A stretch of DNA of 64,000 nucleotides, taken from assembly GCA_023897205.1 (NCBI GenBank), contig JAHWDD010000002.1:4340001-4404000 (forward strand), given 5' to 3'. Positions 36,069 to 47,362 of this stretch are shown one piece after another. Below the pieces are notes generated by a model, which saw nothing but the letters and a program-made list of their open reading frames with translations, had not been told where the DNA came from and did no database searches. Source of the DNA: Exophiala sp. HKRS030. Taxonomy: Eukaryota; Ascomycota; Eurotiomycetes; Chaetothyriales; Herpotrichiellaceae. A program made the position numbers and the translations under genes. Every line of letters starts with the position of its first letter. Positions within the stretch are counted from its first letter, which is position 1.

Positions 36069-37329
36069 ATGCCGCGCAGGACTCATCGGAAGTCCAGGCG
36101 AGGCTGCACACAGTGTAAGGCGCGTCACGTAAAGGTTGGCCACCCATCCTTCCGACTTCAACCTCGCAGGATCAACACTCTATCGCTAAGTGGAAGTCCT
36201 TGCTGACTTCGCATTTCCCTCAGTGCGACGAATCTCTTCCGCAATGTGTCAATTGCAAGATTACACAGCGCGATTGCTCGTTCAAAACAACTGTGACAGA
36301 CTCCATTGTCTCTACCCCTAGCCAACAGCTAACTCCCGCGCCCCCGGCACTGAAGACTATAGATACCTACCAAGCACCACAACTAACAGTCCCGTAATCC
36401 ATTCATACCTGTCGGTAGACCGCTATGATGCCAACATGGGCCAGCTCGAGCTTCTGTCGCACTTTTATGGCGTGACCTGGAACACTTTGGGAGGCTTTAA
36501 CCTTTCAGCTGAAGCGACAGCTGATCTCGTCTTCAAATATGCCCTTTCAGCTCCTTACCTGATGCACGAGATCCTCGCCATTGCTGCCTTACATCTTGCA
36601 CTTCTACGTCCTGATCACAGAGAGCACTTTCGGGACTGCTCAGCGGGTTTTCAAGCTAGGGCTATAGCACTATTCAATGGCGCAAATACCGAGATTGACG
36701 CGTCGACATGTGTTCCCATGTTCCTTTTCTCTGCCCTTCTGGGAATACATGTCCTCTGCGACACTCTTCATTATTATCGCGCTGATCTGAACACCTTCTT
36801 GGATCAGTTCATCACTTACATCAATCTTCACCGTGGTGTACGAGTCATTACCCGTCATGCTTGGGACCTACTAAAGCAGAGCGAGCTACAACCCCTCATT
36901 GATGCTTCCGGTATACCCCCAGGTAATGAGCAAGACCGCAGACTCGAATGCGACCGTCTCGAGGAGCTGATCGAGAGGTCCGACTTAAGTGCTTCTTCAA
37001 AAGCGGTATATCAGGACACGATCGAACACCTGCGATGGGTTATCACCGCGGTAAACCCAGTTGGACTGACGGAGGGCAAGCCTCATCTCATTTTTGCCTG
37101 GTCCACTTTGATTTCTACCGAATATATCGACCTTCTTCAGCAGCGACGACCAGAAGCTCTCGTCATTTTGGCGCACTATGCGGTCTTGCTGCACCAGCAT
37201 CGTCGTTACTGGTGCTTCACTGACGGTGGTCGTTTTTTGATTAGTTCCATCAAAGGCCATCTTGGTCCATACTGGGCTGGCTCACTGGCGTGGCCTGTTG
37301 AGGTTCTCAATGCAACAGACCCAGATTGA
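36069..37329 (+). CDS. Zn2Cys6 transcription factor, one frameshift
   Basis: Fungal binuclear zinc cluster regulator. Exon 1 (36069-36134) encodes the basic start and the first half of the zinc cluster (SRRGCTQCKARHVK). After an 89-nt intron, exon 2 (from 36224) resumes with CDESLPQCVNCKITQRDCSF. All six cysteines are present in the C-x2-C-x6-C-x6-C-x2-C-x6-C spacing. The frame breaks in a Pro-coding C-run at 36341-36345. One added C leads into the regulatory region, which begins near SPVIHSYLSVDRYDA and MGQLELLSHFYGVTW and is typical of fungal-specific regulators lacking the large Fungal_trans domain. Corrected length is 390 residues. Target genes are unknown; it adjoins a tRNA and a membrane glycoprotein gene. 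Confidence 0.82.
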
Positions 37330-37688
37330 TCTTGCAGACGGTATGCCTTGGAGCTTTCTTCCCGTTCATTGGCTGCAGACACGAGACACAATTTGAGATT
37401 GCAACGCGGTTGGAACATGGTTGACTACGTGCAGCATTACTCACAACAAGCACCAAATTATGATCTAGTCCTTCAAGCCTCAACTTTACCAATAAAGCTG
37501 AGGGTGTTCTTGCAAATACTGGCCTCAGGAAGGCGAGCCTCAACCTGATACGATTCCAACGATCGCAGCTAGCCACCGCAGAGAACAATTAATGACGATT
37601 TGTCGCAGAAGAAAGAAAAACATTTCGTTTTCGCCAGATCAACCCATAACGAGCGCTAGAAGTACTCAAGCAAATAGCCATCCACCGA
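37330..37688. other. Convergent 3' flank
   Basis: About 0.36 kb between the ends of the Zn2Cys6 gene and the glycoprotein gene. Nothing recognisable. Confidence 0.4.
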
Positions 37689-39175
37689 TCAGCATTCACG
37701 TTCTGGTGGTGCTACTCCCCATCGTTGACCTCCCGTACCGGTGCCAGCTTCGCTCAAGTCTCTTGCACCGCTTTCACTGCCACTCACTTCTGCGATCTTA
37801 CCCTCCGGAATATGCGGATGTTGCACCATAACAGGACCACCGTCAACTTCGAACACTCTAGGTCCCAGATGTGGATTGTGTTGCACTGGTGGGCTAGATG
37901 GCAGGAAGCCCGGTTGATAGGATCCACTGTGGGGATACCCGGATGGCGTCGACATCATACTGTCATGACCCCATCCTTGATGCGGGCTTGGAAATGTCTG
38001 GCCAGAAGCATATGTCTGGGTTCCACCAGGGGAAGGGTAGCCGTACACTTGATGCTGCTGCTGCGCAGTGTACGCGTTCTGACTGTTGATCGGACTGACG
38101 GGTGGCATGGTTGACACGGCCGATATATGCTTTGAAGTCGGACTCCAAGGTTGATTTGGGGTCTGGCCTTGCGCAGTTTCCTTCTCTTTCTTATGCTTCT
38201 TGTGTTGGGCTGCGAGAAACGCCCAGAGGAGTAAAAGAAGTAGGAAGGCCCCCGCGCTGCCTAGGCCAATGCCTACTTTGGCGCCTGTAGATAGGCCTGA
38301 ATGGGAGGACCCTCCTTCTTCTTCCGCACAAGGGAGCCCGAGAGCGAAAATCTCGTTGATAATGACTGACACAGTTGGCGTTGCAACTGTTGTCACCGAT
38401 GCTGCTGAGGAACTGACTCCTGATCCGACTGAGGAGATGGAGGAGATTACGGCTGAGGAGATAGAGGCAACGACAGAGGTAGGAAGTTGGATGACACTCG
38501 AAGTTAGCACTGAGAAACATGGCATATTGCCAATGATTGATTGGCCGAAGAGCTTGTAGCCTGACGGGCAACAGACGGGATCGATATCGACCATGTCCCT
38601 AGAATTGTGAGTCGGAGAAGCAACAAAACACCTGAGGTCATACCTTGGGCATACTGTGAGTGGGTTTTGATTCATGGCTGCGACGACGCCTGTGGCCGTT
38701 GGTGTGGTTGTGGCTGTGTAGCCTGTTGAGGTCGACGGCGTGGAAAAGGTTGTATGCTTGTTGACGATCCCTGGACAACAGTCGGGACGATCATCGGAGC
38801 AACCGATTAGTGGGACCTCTATTGAATTTCCATCTGGGAAATACAGCATGGTGTATTGTGGGAATGTACATCTGCAAATTTCAAGGGCTACAGTCAGAGG
38901 GTATGCGAACAGGTCTTGCAGGGACGCTTACGTTCCAACAAGTAATGCTTGACCCGTGAATGGTACAGTCGGGAAACGCGGCCATTCTGTTGTCGACGAT
39001 GATAGTGTTGAAGTTACCGGCGACGATGTAAGGGTGGTGGACGGTGGTACTACTGAAGTTGTTGACGGCGAATATGAGGGGTCCCTCGCCGAAGCGAGTG
39101 ACGAGGTTGCCTGTGCGATCACATTAGTATTGAGCCCTACAAGAATCAGGAGCAGCGCTAACTGGATACGACATA
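37689..39175 (-). CDS. Ser/Thr-rich single-pass membrane glycoprotein (start uncertain)
   Basis: Cell-surface-type protein. Exons on the minus strand: about 39175-38932, 38871-38644, 38598-37689. A hydrophobic signal-like stretch (IQLALLLILVGLNTNVIAQ) lies just before a Ser/Thr/Pro-rich segment, but no ATG is in frame before it, so the true start is unresolved. The ectodomain has paired cysteines (TCTFPQY, GCSDDRPDCCPG, VDIDPVCCPSGY) and a long Ser/Val/Thr-rich region likely to be O-glycosylated. It is followed by a transmembrane helix (VGIGLGSAGAFLLLLLLWAF) and a basic stop-transfer AAQHKKHKKEKE. The cytoplasmic tail is rich in Pro, Gln, Tyr and Gly. The layout resembles fungal wall-stress sensors or mucin-like surface proteins. 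No enzymatic motif is visible. Confidence 0.7.
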
Positions 39176-41294
39176 AGACGAATATCTTAATGGTTTCAAA
39201 GATGCGGCTTAATATGGTGACTAGTAGAACACATCGAAACGATCCTATCTATGACTAGAAGTTGACAGGAAACAAGGCGAACTTTAGCTCGCCGGTCGAC
39301 TTGGACGGCGAAGCTTATGAAGCCTTTGAGCCGAAGAGCTTGATTGTCCAAGTCTACTTTCAGAGTTTGAAGTAGACTAGACGATTGGCTTGCAGATACC
39401 TTTGCAATCCCAGTCTATACGAACAACGGTTCAATGGGGTTAGCTTGGTATACCAAGGTCTCCAAATTCTCGTATACACGCTTCAGCTTGGCCGGGTGGC
39501 CGGCATCTGTGCATTTGATTGGCGGATCCCTTCGCCAGCCTCAACCTATCATCAGGTACATGCATCAAGAATGGCTCGATACGGACTGACCACGCAATCA
39601 CACTTTCATGGGGGCGAAAATATCCTCGGTGTTGCAGGGGATCTGAATGATCTGGATGGAGGAAGTTTCGCAAGTATACGAGAATGCCAAGGGTGCTGCT
39701 GTGCTGTCTACCTACCAGGTGACATCACCTCGAGGCCGGCTTCTACATAAGTAGGAACGGTCCATATGGGGCTGAAATCTCATCAGAGTTTCCCAGGTTT
39801 GAAGTTTTGAATTCTTCCCAGCAGAGTATCTTCTGAAGTACTATACCTGGTAAATGTCTCTGAGCAGCCTCGTCCTAAACAGGTGTGCGTCGATTCAACA
39901 CACAGCCTCGCGGGTGGGGCAATCTGAGTTCAGCGCTGTCCATTGGCTGGGAAATCCCGGCAAGGCGACGCCAAGACCGACTCCCACCATCTCAGGGCTT
40001 AATATGACTGCTTCCATCGATCAAACAGTCTTGAGTCAATCGTCTCTTGCAATATGCCTTCTTATTGCGAATTTCCTGCTGAGTAAGTTCCATACACTGT
40101 ACGTTCTTATACTGTTCTCATGTGCGATGTGCCACACCTGATCGAAGAGTTCTCATCTCCTGGTTACAAGCGGGATTCTCCTAAAATCTGGTAGATGCAG
40201 CAGTAATGCCATGGTCTAACTCACGCTTACGGTAAGAATGGGCTACTTGTGTTCATCTGCTCCACTGCCTTGAATGTTTGAGATCGCAGCCACTATAGCG
40301 TCTCTCTAGATGGCGACAGGTTCATCGAGTATTCATTACGCGGTTTGCAGCCCAGGAGCTAAACCACATGATCTGGCCTTGTCGGGAGAATAACAATGTC
40401 AATGGCTTGTGTTGTTACCAACATCCACGTGTCTACCAGCGCATTGGCTTCGCGACATCAAGCAAAGAAACGATCGATGATTGGACAGGCCATCCTTTTG
40501 TTACAATCATCATCATCGCTGCAATGACAGCCAATACGGAGTGAAAGGGTCCTTTGTTCTTGAGCATTGAGACCACTTCGCCAAATGATCAGGCCCCATT
40601 GAATCAACGCAGTAAAACAAAGGTATATTTGAAGGTGACAAAGAACAGCTGACTATCGAGTCGACTCAACCCTAGCCGCCTAGTCAAGTGAAGGCGTGGT
40701 CAGATGTTGTTCACCATCAACACCTGCACCACCGTGATTTGCGGAGCGGACTACATTAACCAGGAGCTGCGAACGTTCAGCACCCATCAAGTCACCCCAG
40801 CTATCGAAAACAAAGAAATTATGGGATTCTCATGAGCATCACCCGGCATAGGAACACATTGAAGTGCGTTATAGTATTCACCAGGTGAGGCAGACACATA
40901 GTGACAATGATTTCCGGACGCGTTCACCAATTATAACACGACCGCTGCCTGATATCTGTTATGATGCTTCGCGTTCAAGTGATGTTCAATTCACTGTCTC
41001 CTGGCAACTGCCTCAAGTCTCTCACTGCCTCTCACATCCTTAAGAGGCTCTTCGATCGCTCAAACAAACCGTCTTCCTTTCTTCTTCTTTCTCTCCAACA
41101 CAGACTTCCCAAAGACCTTGGTGCACGCAATAGCATAGCAGCCCTCAAGCCACTCAAACAAACGAACGGACACTCACACCTGATCTCGCATACAGAACCA
41201 ACGATCACAAACAGCTTCCGCTCTGACATCAAACACAACAGCTTGAGACACTACGCTGGCTTCCGTCCACGTCAAACACCACACTCCTACAAAC
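39176..41294. other. Largest gene-free stretch (about 2.1 kb)
   Basis: I looked on both strands and found no coding signal, RNA fold or repeat that I can support. The right end carries a CT-rich tract before the next gene. It could hold regulatory sequence or a non-coding transcript, but nothing shows it. Confidence 0.45.
41068..41105 (+). promoter_or_regulatory. CT-rich tract upstream of the gene at 41295
   Basis: A pyrimidine-dominated run about 190 bases before the ATG, of the kind that often marks fungal core promoters. Composition-based call. Confidence 0.3.
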
Positions 41295-43211
41295 ATGGAC
41301 CAGCTCGGATTTCCTCGGGTTACCCAGTACTACCGTGAGAAAGCCATTGATCGTGCAATCCTTTTGATCCAAGGCAACTCTATCCCCTCCATCGCCAAAC
41401 TCAAGGTCACCGGTAACAATGTCTTCAACAAGAACATGAAGAACGTTGTGAAATACTACAACAAGATAATCAAGAAGCTTGACCCAAAGTCTCGACAAAA
41501 GGACATTCGACTCTTGGAAACAGAGCGCGACAGCATCTCTCAAGCTCTCAACAACCCTAGCGATGCTCGGATCCAAGTCTTGAAGAATCTCGAAAACGAC
41601 TTTGTTGCTAAAGGTCTCTACTTTCCGGATGTGGACGAGGAGGACGATGAGCCAACTCACATTGATGGGTCTCCCATTGAAACTCATGGTACCAAACTCA
41701 ACACCAACCTCTACAACAAGGAAACTGACGCCACTGTCGCAGCTGAACCTTCTGCCGAGTCTCTGAACGAAGCTACCTCGCCTACCAACATGATGGTCTT
41801 CAAAAATGGAGTCGACACTGCTCTTGCCCTTGACAGCACTGCACCAGCTATGGCGACCAAAGTTTTGCAGAAGGAAGACAGCCCTCTGTCTCAGCCACTG
41901 AAGCTCAAGCACCAGAACCAGAAGCTGTGCCAGCAACAAAGTCAGACCTTCCGCAATGTCAACAGTCTGTGGTGCCTGACGACAATCAAACTGCTGAGAA
42001 CCAACCTTCTGGAGAACAACCCCAAGAACCCGAGATCCTGCCACAAACCTTGGTCGGCAACTCCACAGCGCTCGAAGAGCCTGCTGAGAACATCAAAGAC
42101 GCCATCGATCGCAAGAAAAATCAACCATCTACTTCCACGGATGTTCATGAACAGACCTCAGAAGCGGAAAATGAGACAAATCTTGACCTCTCAGACCCAC
42201 CAGCGGAACGCAATAGCTCGTCTCCAGACACTGCTGAAGAGGAAGCGACCACTTCTTGGGTTCCACGATATCCAAACCTTCTCTTGCAAATCCTCCTTGA
42301 GGAACTCGAAGAACAAGCGCTGAAAGCCGCCCAGGAAAATCACGCTGCCGAAACAGACGTTAATGGCCCAGCCCCAGCTACACTATGGGGCATCCTCGCC
42401 AGCGACGAACCCTCTGGCACTGCAGTCACTCTCAGCGAATCACCAAAGACCCCCCACGAACCTCACCGTCCATTACTCCGGTGGCAGCGAGGAGTCCTGT
42501 TGTTCCTACGTCGATCAGCAGTCCAGACGACCTCAGCCTGATGAAGAAAGCAACAGCCAGACTTGCAAGTTTGTCTCCTGAATCCTTGAAGGAGGTCGTC
42601 TGCTCCCAAGAAGGTGATGACTCGTTCAACTCATTCGACTCGCCGATGACAAACAAGTCCGCTACTCCACTGTCAGGCCGCTCGACTGCTGCGACAACAC
42701 CAGAGAAGTACGCATTCAAGTCAACTGATGGTATGGAAGAATTGGTCTCGGACAACGATGATCTCACCGATTTCCATCAGAGTGCAGAAGCTTCTCTAGC
42801 TCGAGCCATTGACGACCACTTCAAGCATGAAGCTACCACGACAGTCCCGACTTCCAAGCTACATGACATCTTGGAGAGCTTCAAACCCTCGAAGTCTCCA
42901 CCATGGCCAACGAATCCAACATTCTCAAAGAGGAATCCATAACTCTGCAAGCAACTACCGACAATACTGCCATCGAGGACGCCCTGACCGAGACTCAAGC
43001 TCACCCAACTGACCTATCCGAACCATCGTCAACCACAACTGCTCAGCAAGAACAAGAGTACGACGACTACGAACCGCCCAAATGGTCTCTCGGTACGATC
43101 TGCGGCTGCGCTCTAGCAGTCACCATCCCAATTGCAATCGCATACCCAACCATGGCACTTCTCGGTGTCTACGCGCTGGTTCGAATCGCCCGCAACCGCT
43201 GCGATAAATAA
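41295..43211 (+). CDS. Unknown acidic protein with C-terminal membrane segment, three frameshifts
   Basis: Intronless gene of 639 residues (corrected). The N-terminal about 115 residues form a compact helical, basic domain (FPRVTQYYREKAIDRAILLI, NVVKYYNKIIKKLDPKSRQK). The long middle part is acidic and disordered, rich in Glu, Ser, Pro and Thr. Near the end is WSLGTICGCALAVTIPIAIA followed by YPTMALLGVYALVRIA, one or two hydrophobic segments, and a short basic tail. The frame shifts in the same direction three times, at C-runs 41882-41884, 42450-42455 and 42886-42888. One added C at each site gives a continuous protein (for example ACC CCC CCA at the second). I do not recognise the family. 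A tail-anchored protein of nuclear envelope, ER or mitochondria is inferred. Confidence 0.68.
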
Positions 43212-43867
43212 GGGACGTCCACACTTCGGGGTGTTTGTGACGGACTGGTGACCCAGCCAACGACGGAAACAGAGGGTCAATCAGTCACTCAGCATCGACG
43301 GTTGACTGTTCACAGTGATATTTTTGGGTCACGACAGAATTTTTTTACCCACACACAAGCACAGGATGATGGGGTCTTTTTTGTCGGGCTCTATATCCCC
43401 TGTATTGCCAGAGAAGCTGTGTGAGAACTTGCCGGTTTCCAGTGTTTTGATATTGTATCTTTATTGAATTGTATTTGTTACCATGGTCTGCGAAAGGTTC
43501 TGCTGGGAATTAGGGCGCACGCGGAAGGAAAAGGGGGGCGCATTGAATTGAGGCAGAGCCTGGGACAGACTGGGACGGATGGACTGCATGATTGATTGAT
43601 TGACTGATGATACACTTGTAATGCCACGGCTCAGAGGGACTCAACTCGAACGCCTGAATAATGAATATGTATTAACCAAACTTCCTTTCTGAAATTTTGT
43701 GCTGTTGGCCTTTTGCTCCGTAGCTATGTAGTAAGCCTCCGTGACCCTGACCTGATCTAAGCTTTAGCATCGGTAGCTCATTTGATGCTTCGTTTTGAGG
43801 ATTATTGAAGCCCCTAGAGTCTCTAGTCATGCCATTTCAGTGGTTGTATGGGCAATTTATTCCTTGT
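43212..43867. other. Convergent 3' flank with a small tandem repeat
   Basis: About 0.65 kb. Apart from a short GATT-type repeat near 43590 there is nothing recognisable. Confidence 0.4.
43589..43606. repeat. GATT microsatellite
   Basis: Four imperfect copies of GATT (with a final GACT) in the 3' flank between two genes. Short and of no evident function. Confidence 0.6.
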
Positions 43868-44581
43868 TCATCTGCGTTCTCTCCAACGACGCTGTCTAGC
43901 CGGGGTAGTCTGCCGTCCCTCCCTGGCCTCCCGCGCTTCCCGTGCCTCCCTCTCGCGTCTCTCCCTGAGAGCCTGATTCGCTCTTTCCATGTTTTCTCTC
44001 ACACCTCCTTGTACCGACTCGGACGTGGGACAGCTACAGTCCGTGTCACAATCCACAGCTCGCCTTCGTTGAACTCCCCTTCGCACATGGTCGTCCCAAG
44101 AACCTGCGTGTGAGGAGATCTCGGAAAATGCATCGCCAACTTCCTCTTCCCGACCTCTCCCTCTCGAATACTCAGGAGAGCGTGGTGGATACCGATATGG
44201 CGGAGACCGAAGAGGTGGGGAAGGCGGAGGGCTGGGCGGAGGAGGGGCTCGAGGGGACAGTGGTCTGATTCTGATTATCAAGAGCTCTTCTCGTTGCTGA
44301 TAAGGTTCACGACCTCGGTCGTCGTGTATTTGGAGGCCCCGGAAATCATCAATTGGATAGTCAGCATGGCGGCCACGATCATGAGAGCCATGGTGGCTCG
44401 TGTCATCTTCATGATGGCGACCTGTACGGGAGTTATTGCCTCCTCGGGACCCGCGGCGGGCCCAATTGCTATTGGGATCCAGTATGTCACAAAAGTCCAA
44501 GACCATGTCTTCGAATGAACGTCTTTGGGCTCCTGAGTCGCGGCCGTGTGTGGATGGCCTTCTCGCCCGATGGATCGACAT
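43868..44581 (-). CDS. Arg/Pro-rich low-complexity protein
   Basis: One exon of 237 residues. The N-terminus has a short ordered-looking stretch (RSFEDMVLDFCDILDPN). After it come an Arg/Gly/His/Asp-rich region, a Pro-rich segment (SPRAPPPPSPPPSPP), a Ser/Arg region and a C-terminal Arg-Glu repeat (REREAREAREAREGR) that may form a charged single helix. The composition resembles RS-type or RNA-binding accessory proteins, but no domain is present. A second open frame overlaps the first 95 bases from upstream (to 44726). It reads naturally too, so the true 5' end, possibly with an extra exon, is uncertain. Confidence 0.5.
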   Translation of the reverse strand: MSIHRARRPSTHGRDSGAQRRSFEDMVLDFCDILDPNSNWARRGSRGGNNSRTGRHHEDDTSHHGSHDRGRHADYPIDDFRGLQIHDDRGREPYQQREELLIIRIRPLSPRAPPPPSPPPSPPLRSPPYRYPPRSPEYSRGRGREEEVGDAFSEISSHAGSWDDHVRRGVQRRRAVDCDTDCSCPTSESVQGGVRENMERANQALRERREREAREAREAREGRQTTPARQRRWRERR

Positions 44582-45214
44582 GGTCCAGAATGAGTGGGAG
44601 CCCTGTCAGATACGGATGTGGCTTGATATCAAAAAGGACCTTGTTTCTTTCTTCTGGAGTGGTCTGATGTAGGCTCCAGGTGTTTGAATGAAAGCCTAGA
44701 CTGCTTGTTCTTTTCGCTGATGTCATGAGAAGAGAGTTTACGATTTGAAGAAGGAGAAGAGAAGCTTTATACCTTCGTGATCAGGTAACGCATTACAGTC
44801 AACCAGAAGCGTTTGTGATGAGTGGTGGGCAGATTTGTGATTCAATGGGCGAATCCTGACAGTCTGAAACCCGTTACCTGTTGCTTGATAGTGGCAGGGA
44901 CAAAGAAAAGAAGTATGAATATTTCGGATCAAATACACGTAGAGTGTATGCAAGAAGCGTACAGCTCTTTTGTCTCATATATACGATGTCGAAAGTTGCC
45001 GCTGAAAAGGAAGAGAGCTCATAGAAGAGGGACATTAGGGTTTCATTGACTTCTGGTGTGTCAAACCACAGGATTGACATCTATGTCTGCAGTCGAACTA
45101 TCCTCTGGCGACAATTGATGTGTTTGGAGATAGGCTGCCTGCAAGAATCCAACAATGTGGCCCGTGATCCTGGTTCTTGCTTCATGACAAGTTCCGACTC
45201 ACAAAGAACACTGT
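44582..45214. other. Intergenic, no gene seen
   Basis: About 0.63 kb. The left part includes the open frame up to 44726 mentioned for the neighbouring Arg-rich protein. Confidence 0.35.
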
Positions 45215-45550
45215 TCACCAGCCGATTTTCGTACGCACGAGTACCCAGTCATTCTCTTCTTCTCTGATGAAAATGTCGACAAACGGCTTCACATCAGTGC
45301 CAATGTCTTTTGGCTGCCAGAGCGTTTGATTTGTTGAAGAGGTTCGTTCTGGCTGGATCATTGCCGGGACAGAGCCTGGGGCAACAACCTCGAAATCATT
45401 GTCGAGCATACTACCTGGTACTGGTGTACTTTTCTTGAAACTGGTTGTGATTCGGAAACGGCTCTTGTGCTGTTGTTGCTTCAAGCTCGTGGATTGGGTA
45501 ACATCACTAGGTTTGACAGGCTTAGTTTTCGGCTTGCGACGGGGAGGCAT
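45215..45550 (-). CDS. Small protein of unknown function
   Basis: A 111-residue frame, starting with a basic Pro/Lys-rich tail (MPPRRKPKTKPVKP). The middle has DNDFEVVAPGSVPAMIQ and it ends EEENDWVLVRTKIGW. No signal peptide or membrane helix. No family recognised. The short acidic-then-hydrophobic end (NDWVLV) resembles the end of the next small gene (SEWIMV), so the two could be distantly related. Real coding status is uncertain. Confidence 0.4.
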   Translation of the reverse strand: MPPRRKPKTKPVKPSDVTQSTSLKQQQHKSRFRITTSFKKSTPVPGSMLDNDFEVVAPGSVPAMIQPERTSSTNQTLWQPKDIGTDVKPFVDIFIREEENDWVLVRTKIGW

Positions 45551-45906
45551 GAAGAAAGGTAGACTTTGTTATAAACTTCGTGGAGCAGATTTCTCAGAAA
45601 ATGGAAGGAGAGCTACTTTCTTGCCTGGTTTGAGTCTCACAAAAGGGGACGTCGTATTTCTGGAAAGTGGATATAGGAAAGTGGAAGTGGAACCTGCGCA
45701 GATTTATAAGTTGAAATATTGGTAGTAATTGACCTGTTTGCGCGTTTGAGAGCGCTTTATAGCCAAAGCCATCACTCATTGTCATTCCTGCTTCAGAATA
45801 GCTTGAACAGAGTTATGTATGCACTTGATCGTGTGAGATGAATTTAACTGGAGGTGTTGTATGTAATGTTATCGGCAGGTTAGTGTCAGTGATGTCGGAT
45901 AGAGGT

Positions 45907-46404
45907 TCATGGGTTCCGATTCTCACTGCCAACCATGATCCATTCACTCTCGACGGGCTCGTTTCCCGAATGATTATCCCCACCAATAGTACAACTCTCA
46001 GGTATTCCAGTTTTGGTCTTCGTTGCACTGAGATTTGGGTTCTCTGAAACAGTCGGCCCTTCCATATCGCCCTGGTCCCCTTGACTTGTAGGTATTACAT
46101 ACGTGGGTTCAGGTCCGGTGAGCGTGTCTCTAGTGGTGTCGGCTTTTGCGTTTTCAATAGAGAGAAGGGCTTCATCCTCACGACAATCACCACATAGAAT
46201 ACCATGAGACTGTTGCATGTAGTCCGACAACTTCGACCAAGTTCTAGGGCGGATGTCATCGCGCCAGACCACTCCCCATATAGAGTAACATCGAGGGGTT
46301 GAGCAGTGGTAATATATAACGCCTTGGCTGACATCGATGATGCTATCAGAGGGTGGTGAATCAACCCAAACCAGCGGCGGTGTTGTTGTGAAAAACGACG
46401 ACAT
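45907..46404 (-). CDS. Small protein of unknown function
   Basis: I start it at the ATG at 46404 (MSSFFTTTPPLVWVDS). The frame is open further upstream, but that part looks like leader sequence. The product is 165 residues. A Cys-containing middle (YYHCSTPRCYSIWGVVW, later GILCGDCRED) has two CxxC-like pairs that might bind zinc. The C-terminal half is disordered and ends with ESEWIMVGSENRNP. No family recognised. Confidence 0.42.
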   Translation of the reverse strand: MSSFFTTTPPLVWVDSPPSDSIIDVSQGVIYYHCSTPRCYSIWGVVWRDDIRPRTWSKLSDYMQQSHGILCGDCREDEALLSIENAKADTTRDTLTGPEPTYVIPTSQGDQGDMEGPTVSENPNLSATKTKTGIPESCTIGGDNHSGNEPVESEWIMVGSENRNP

Positions 46405-46739
46405 GTTACCGTCAGTCTGTTCTGAATTGTGTTTGTGGTCTGATCTGGAAAAATGATGAAAGAAAAGCATATATACTGAGAAGCTTTGGGCGAGAGATAT
46501 AGCCAAGCGCAAGAAGGAGCTCGTTGGACATGACAGCATTCTATAGGTCAACAGTCGAGTTCTCGTTTGTGTTTGGCAGAAAAGGCATGACATTGATTCG
46601 ATCAGCTTGGCCTTTTGTGAAACCGCGATAGCTGCTCAGAGGGCTGGGTAGCAAGACTCAGAACTCAAACGAGCTTTCCGTTGATTTGAGGGTCTACCAT
46701 AACAGGCAGTGGCAATCCTAGGATGGTCCATTCCTGATA
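46405..46739. other. Intergenic, no gene seen
   Basis: About 0.33 kb between two same-strand genes. Nothing recognisable. Confidence 0.4.
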
Positions 46740-47362
46740 TTATCTCTTCGACGAACCTGGGATCCAAGCTTCAGGTTGCCAGGTTGCGCCCGGGTTCGAT
46801 CCTGTATCTGAAGCGGTTTTCCAAGGATCCTTTGGTGCGAATTGAGTGTCGACCGCAGTCTTTTGTTTGTCCTGGGCAGGTGGCTGAGCTGGTGAATTCT
46901 GAGCGTTGGCTCGGTCGAACTGAGGATCACCACTCAACTGTGGTGTCACAGTGGGTTTGGGTTTCTCAATGTATTTAGCTTTTGCGGCCCATCTTTCATC
47001 TGCCAGTTTGGCATTATGTTTCATCTGAGCCAGTCTTTGGAGGTCGGCAGACTGCTCTTGGAGGGAAGGGGGATCTCGGCGGGTTGCTCGTAGCCATTGG
47101 TGCCACTGAGGTGATATTTGGACATCGGCAAAGTGAGTCTTGCGGCTGGCCTTGACCATCCGACGCCAGCGATTGTGATTAATAGCATCTTTAAACTCCC
47201 AGAAGGTATTCCCTGAGAGGTCCGTGCCTATGAGGACTGTGAGTACTAGGTAATGGTATGGAAATGTTGAAGATGGTTGCGGTCCGTACCGATCAAAAAT
47301 CTCTTCCTCCATGGAAGCCTGAGCATCTTCCATTTGATCCATAGTTCTCTGAAAGAACTCAT
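46740..47362 (-). CDS. NDUFAF2: NDUFAF2-like complex I assembly factor
   Basis: Mitochondrial protein of the NDUFA12/NDUFAF2 (B17.2/mimitin) family. The assembly-factor branch helps mature NADH:ubiquinone oxidoreductase. Two exons (47362-47290, 47227-46740) give 186 residues. Exon 1 encodes MSSFRELWIKWKMLRLPWRK, and the splice recreates RFLIGTDLSGNTFWEF, the family hallmark. It is followed by FADVQISPQWHQWLRATRRD and PPSLQEQ. The C-terminal 70 residues are disordered (Gln/Pro/Asp-rich), as in the assembly factor rather than the structural subunit. The longer unspliced frame running upstream to 47537 is not family-like. Confidence 0.9.

Noticed and set aside
39385..39750. 121-residue plus-strand frame in the large gap
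   Set aside because: Composition is unlike a protein and competing frames overlap it on the other strand. No motif.
44487..44726. Minus-strand frame overlapping the start of the Arg-rich protein
   Set aside because: Reads naturally, but needs a base removed or an undetected intron to join the next frame, opposite to all other frame breaks in the window. Kept only as a note on the 5' end.
46780..46815. tRNA T-arm-like sequence GGGTTCGATCC
   Set aside because: No matching acceptor, D or anticodon arms around it, and it lies inside the NDUFAF2-like coding sequence.
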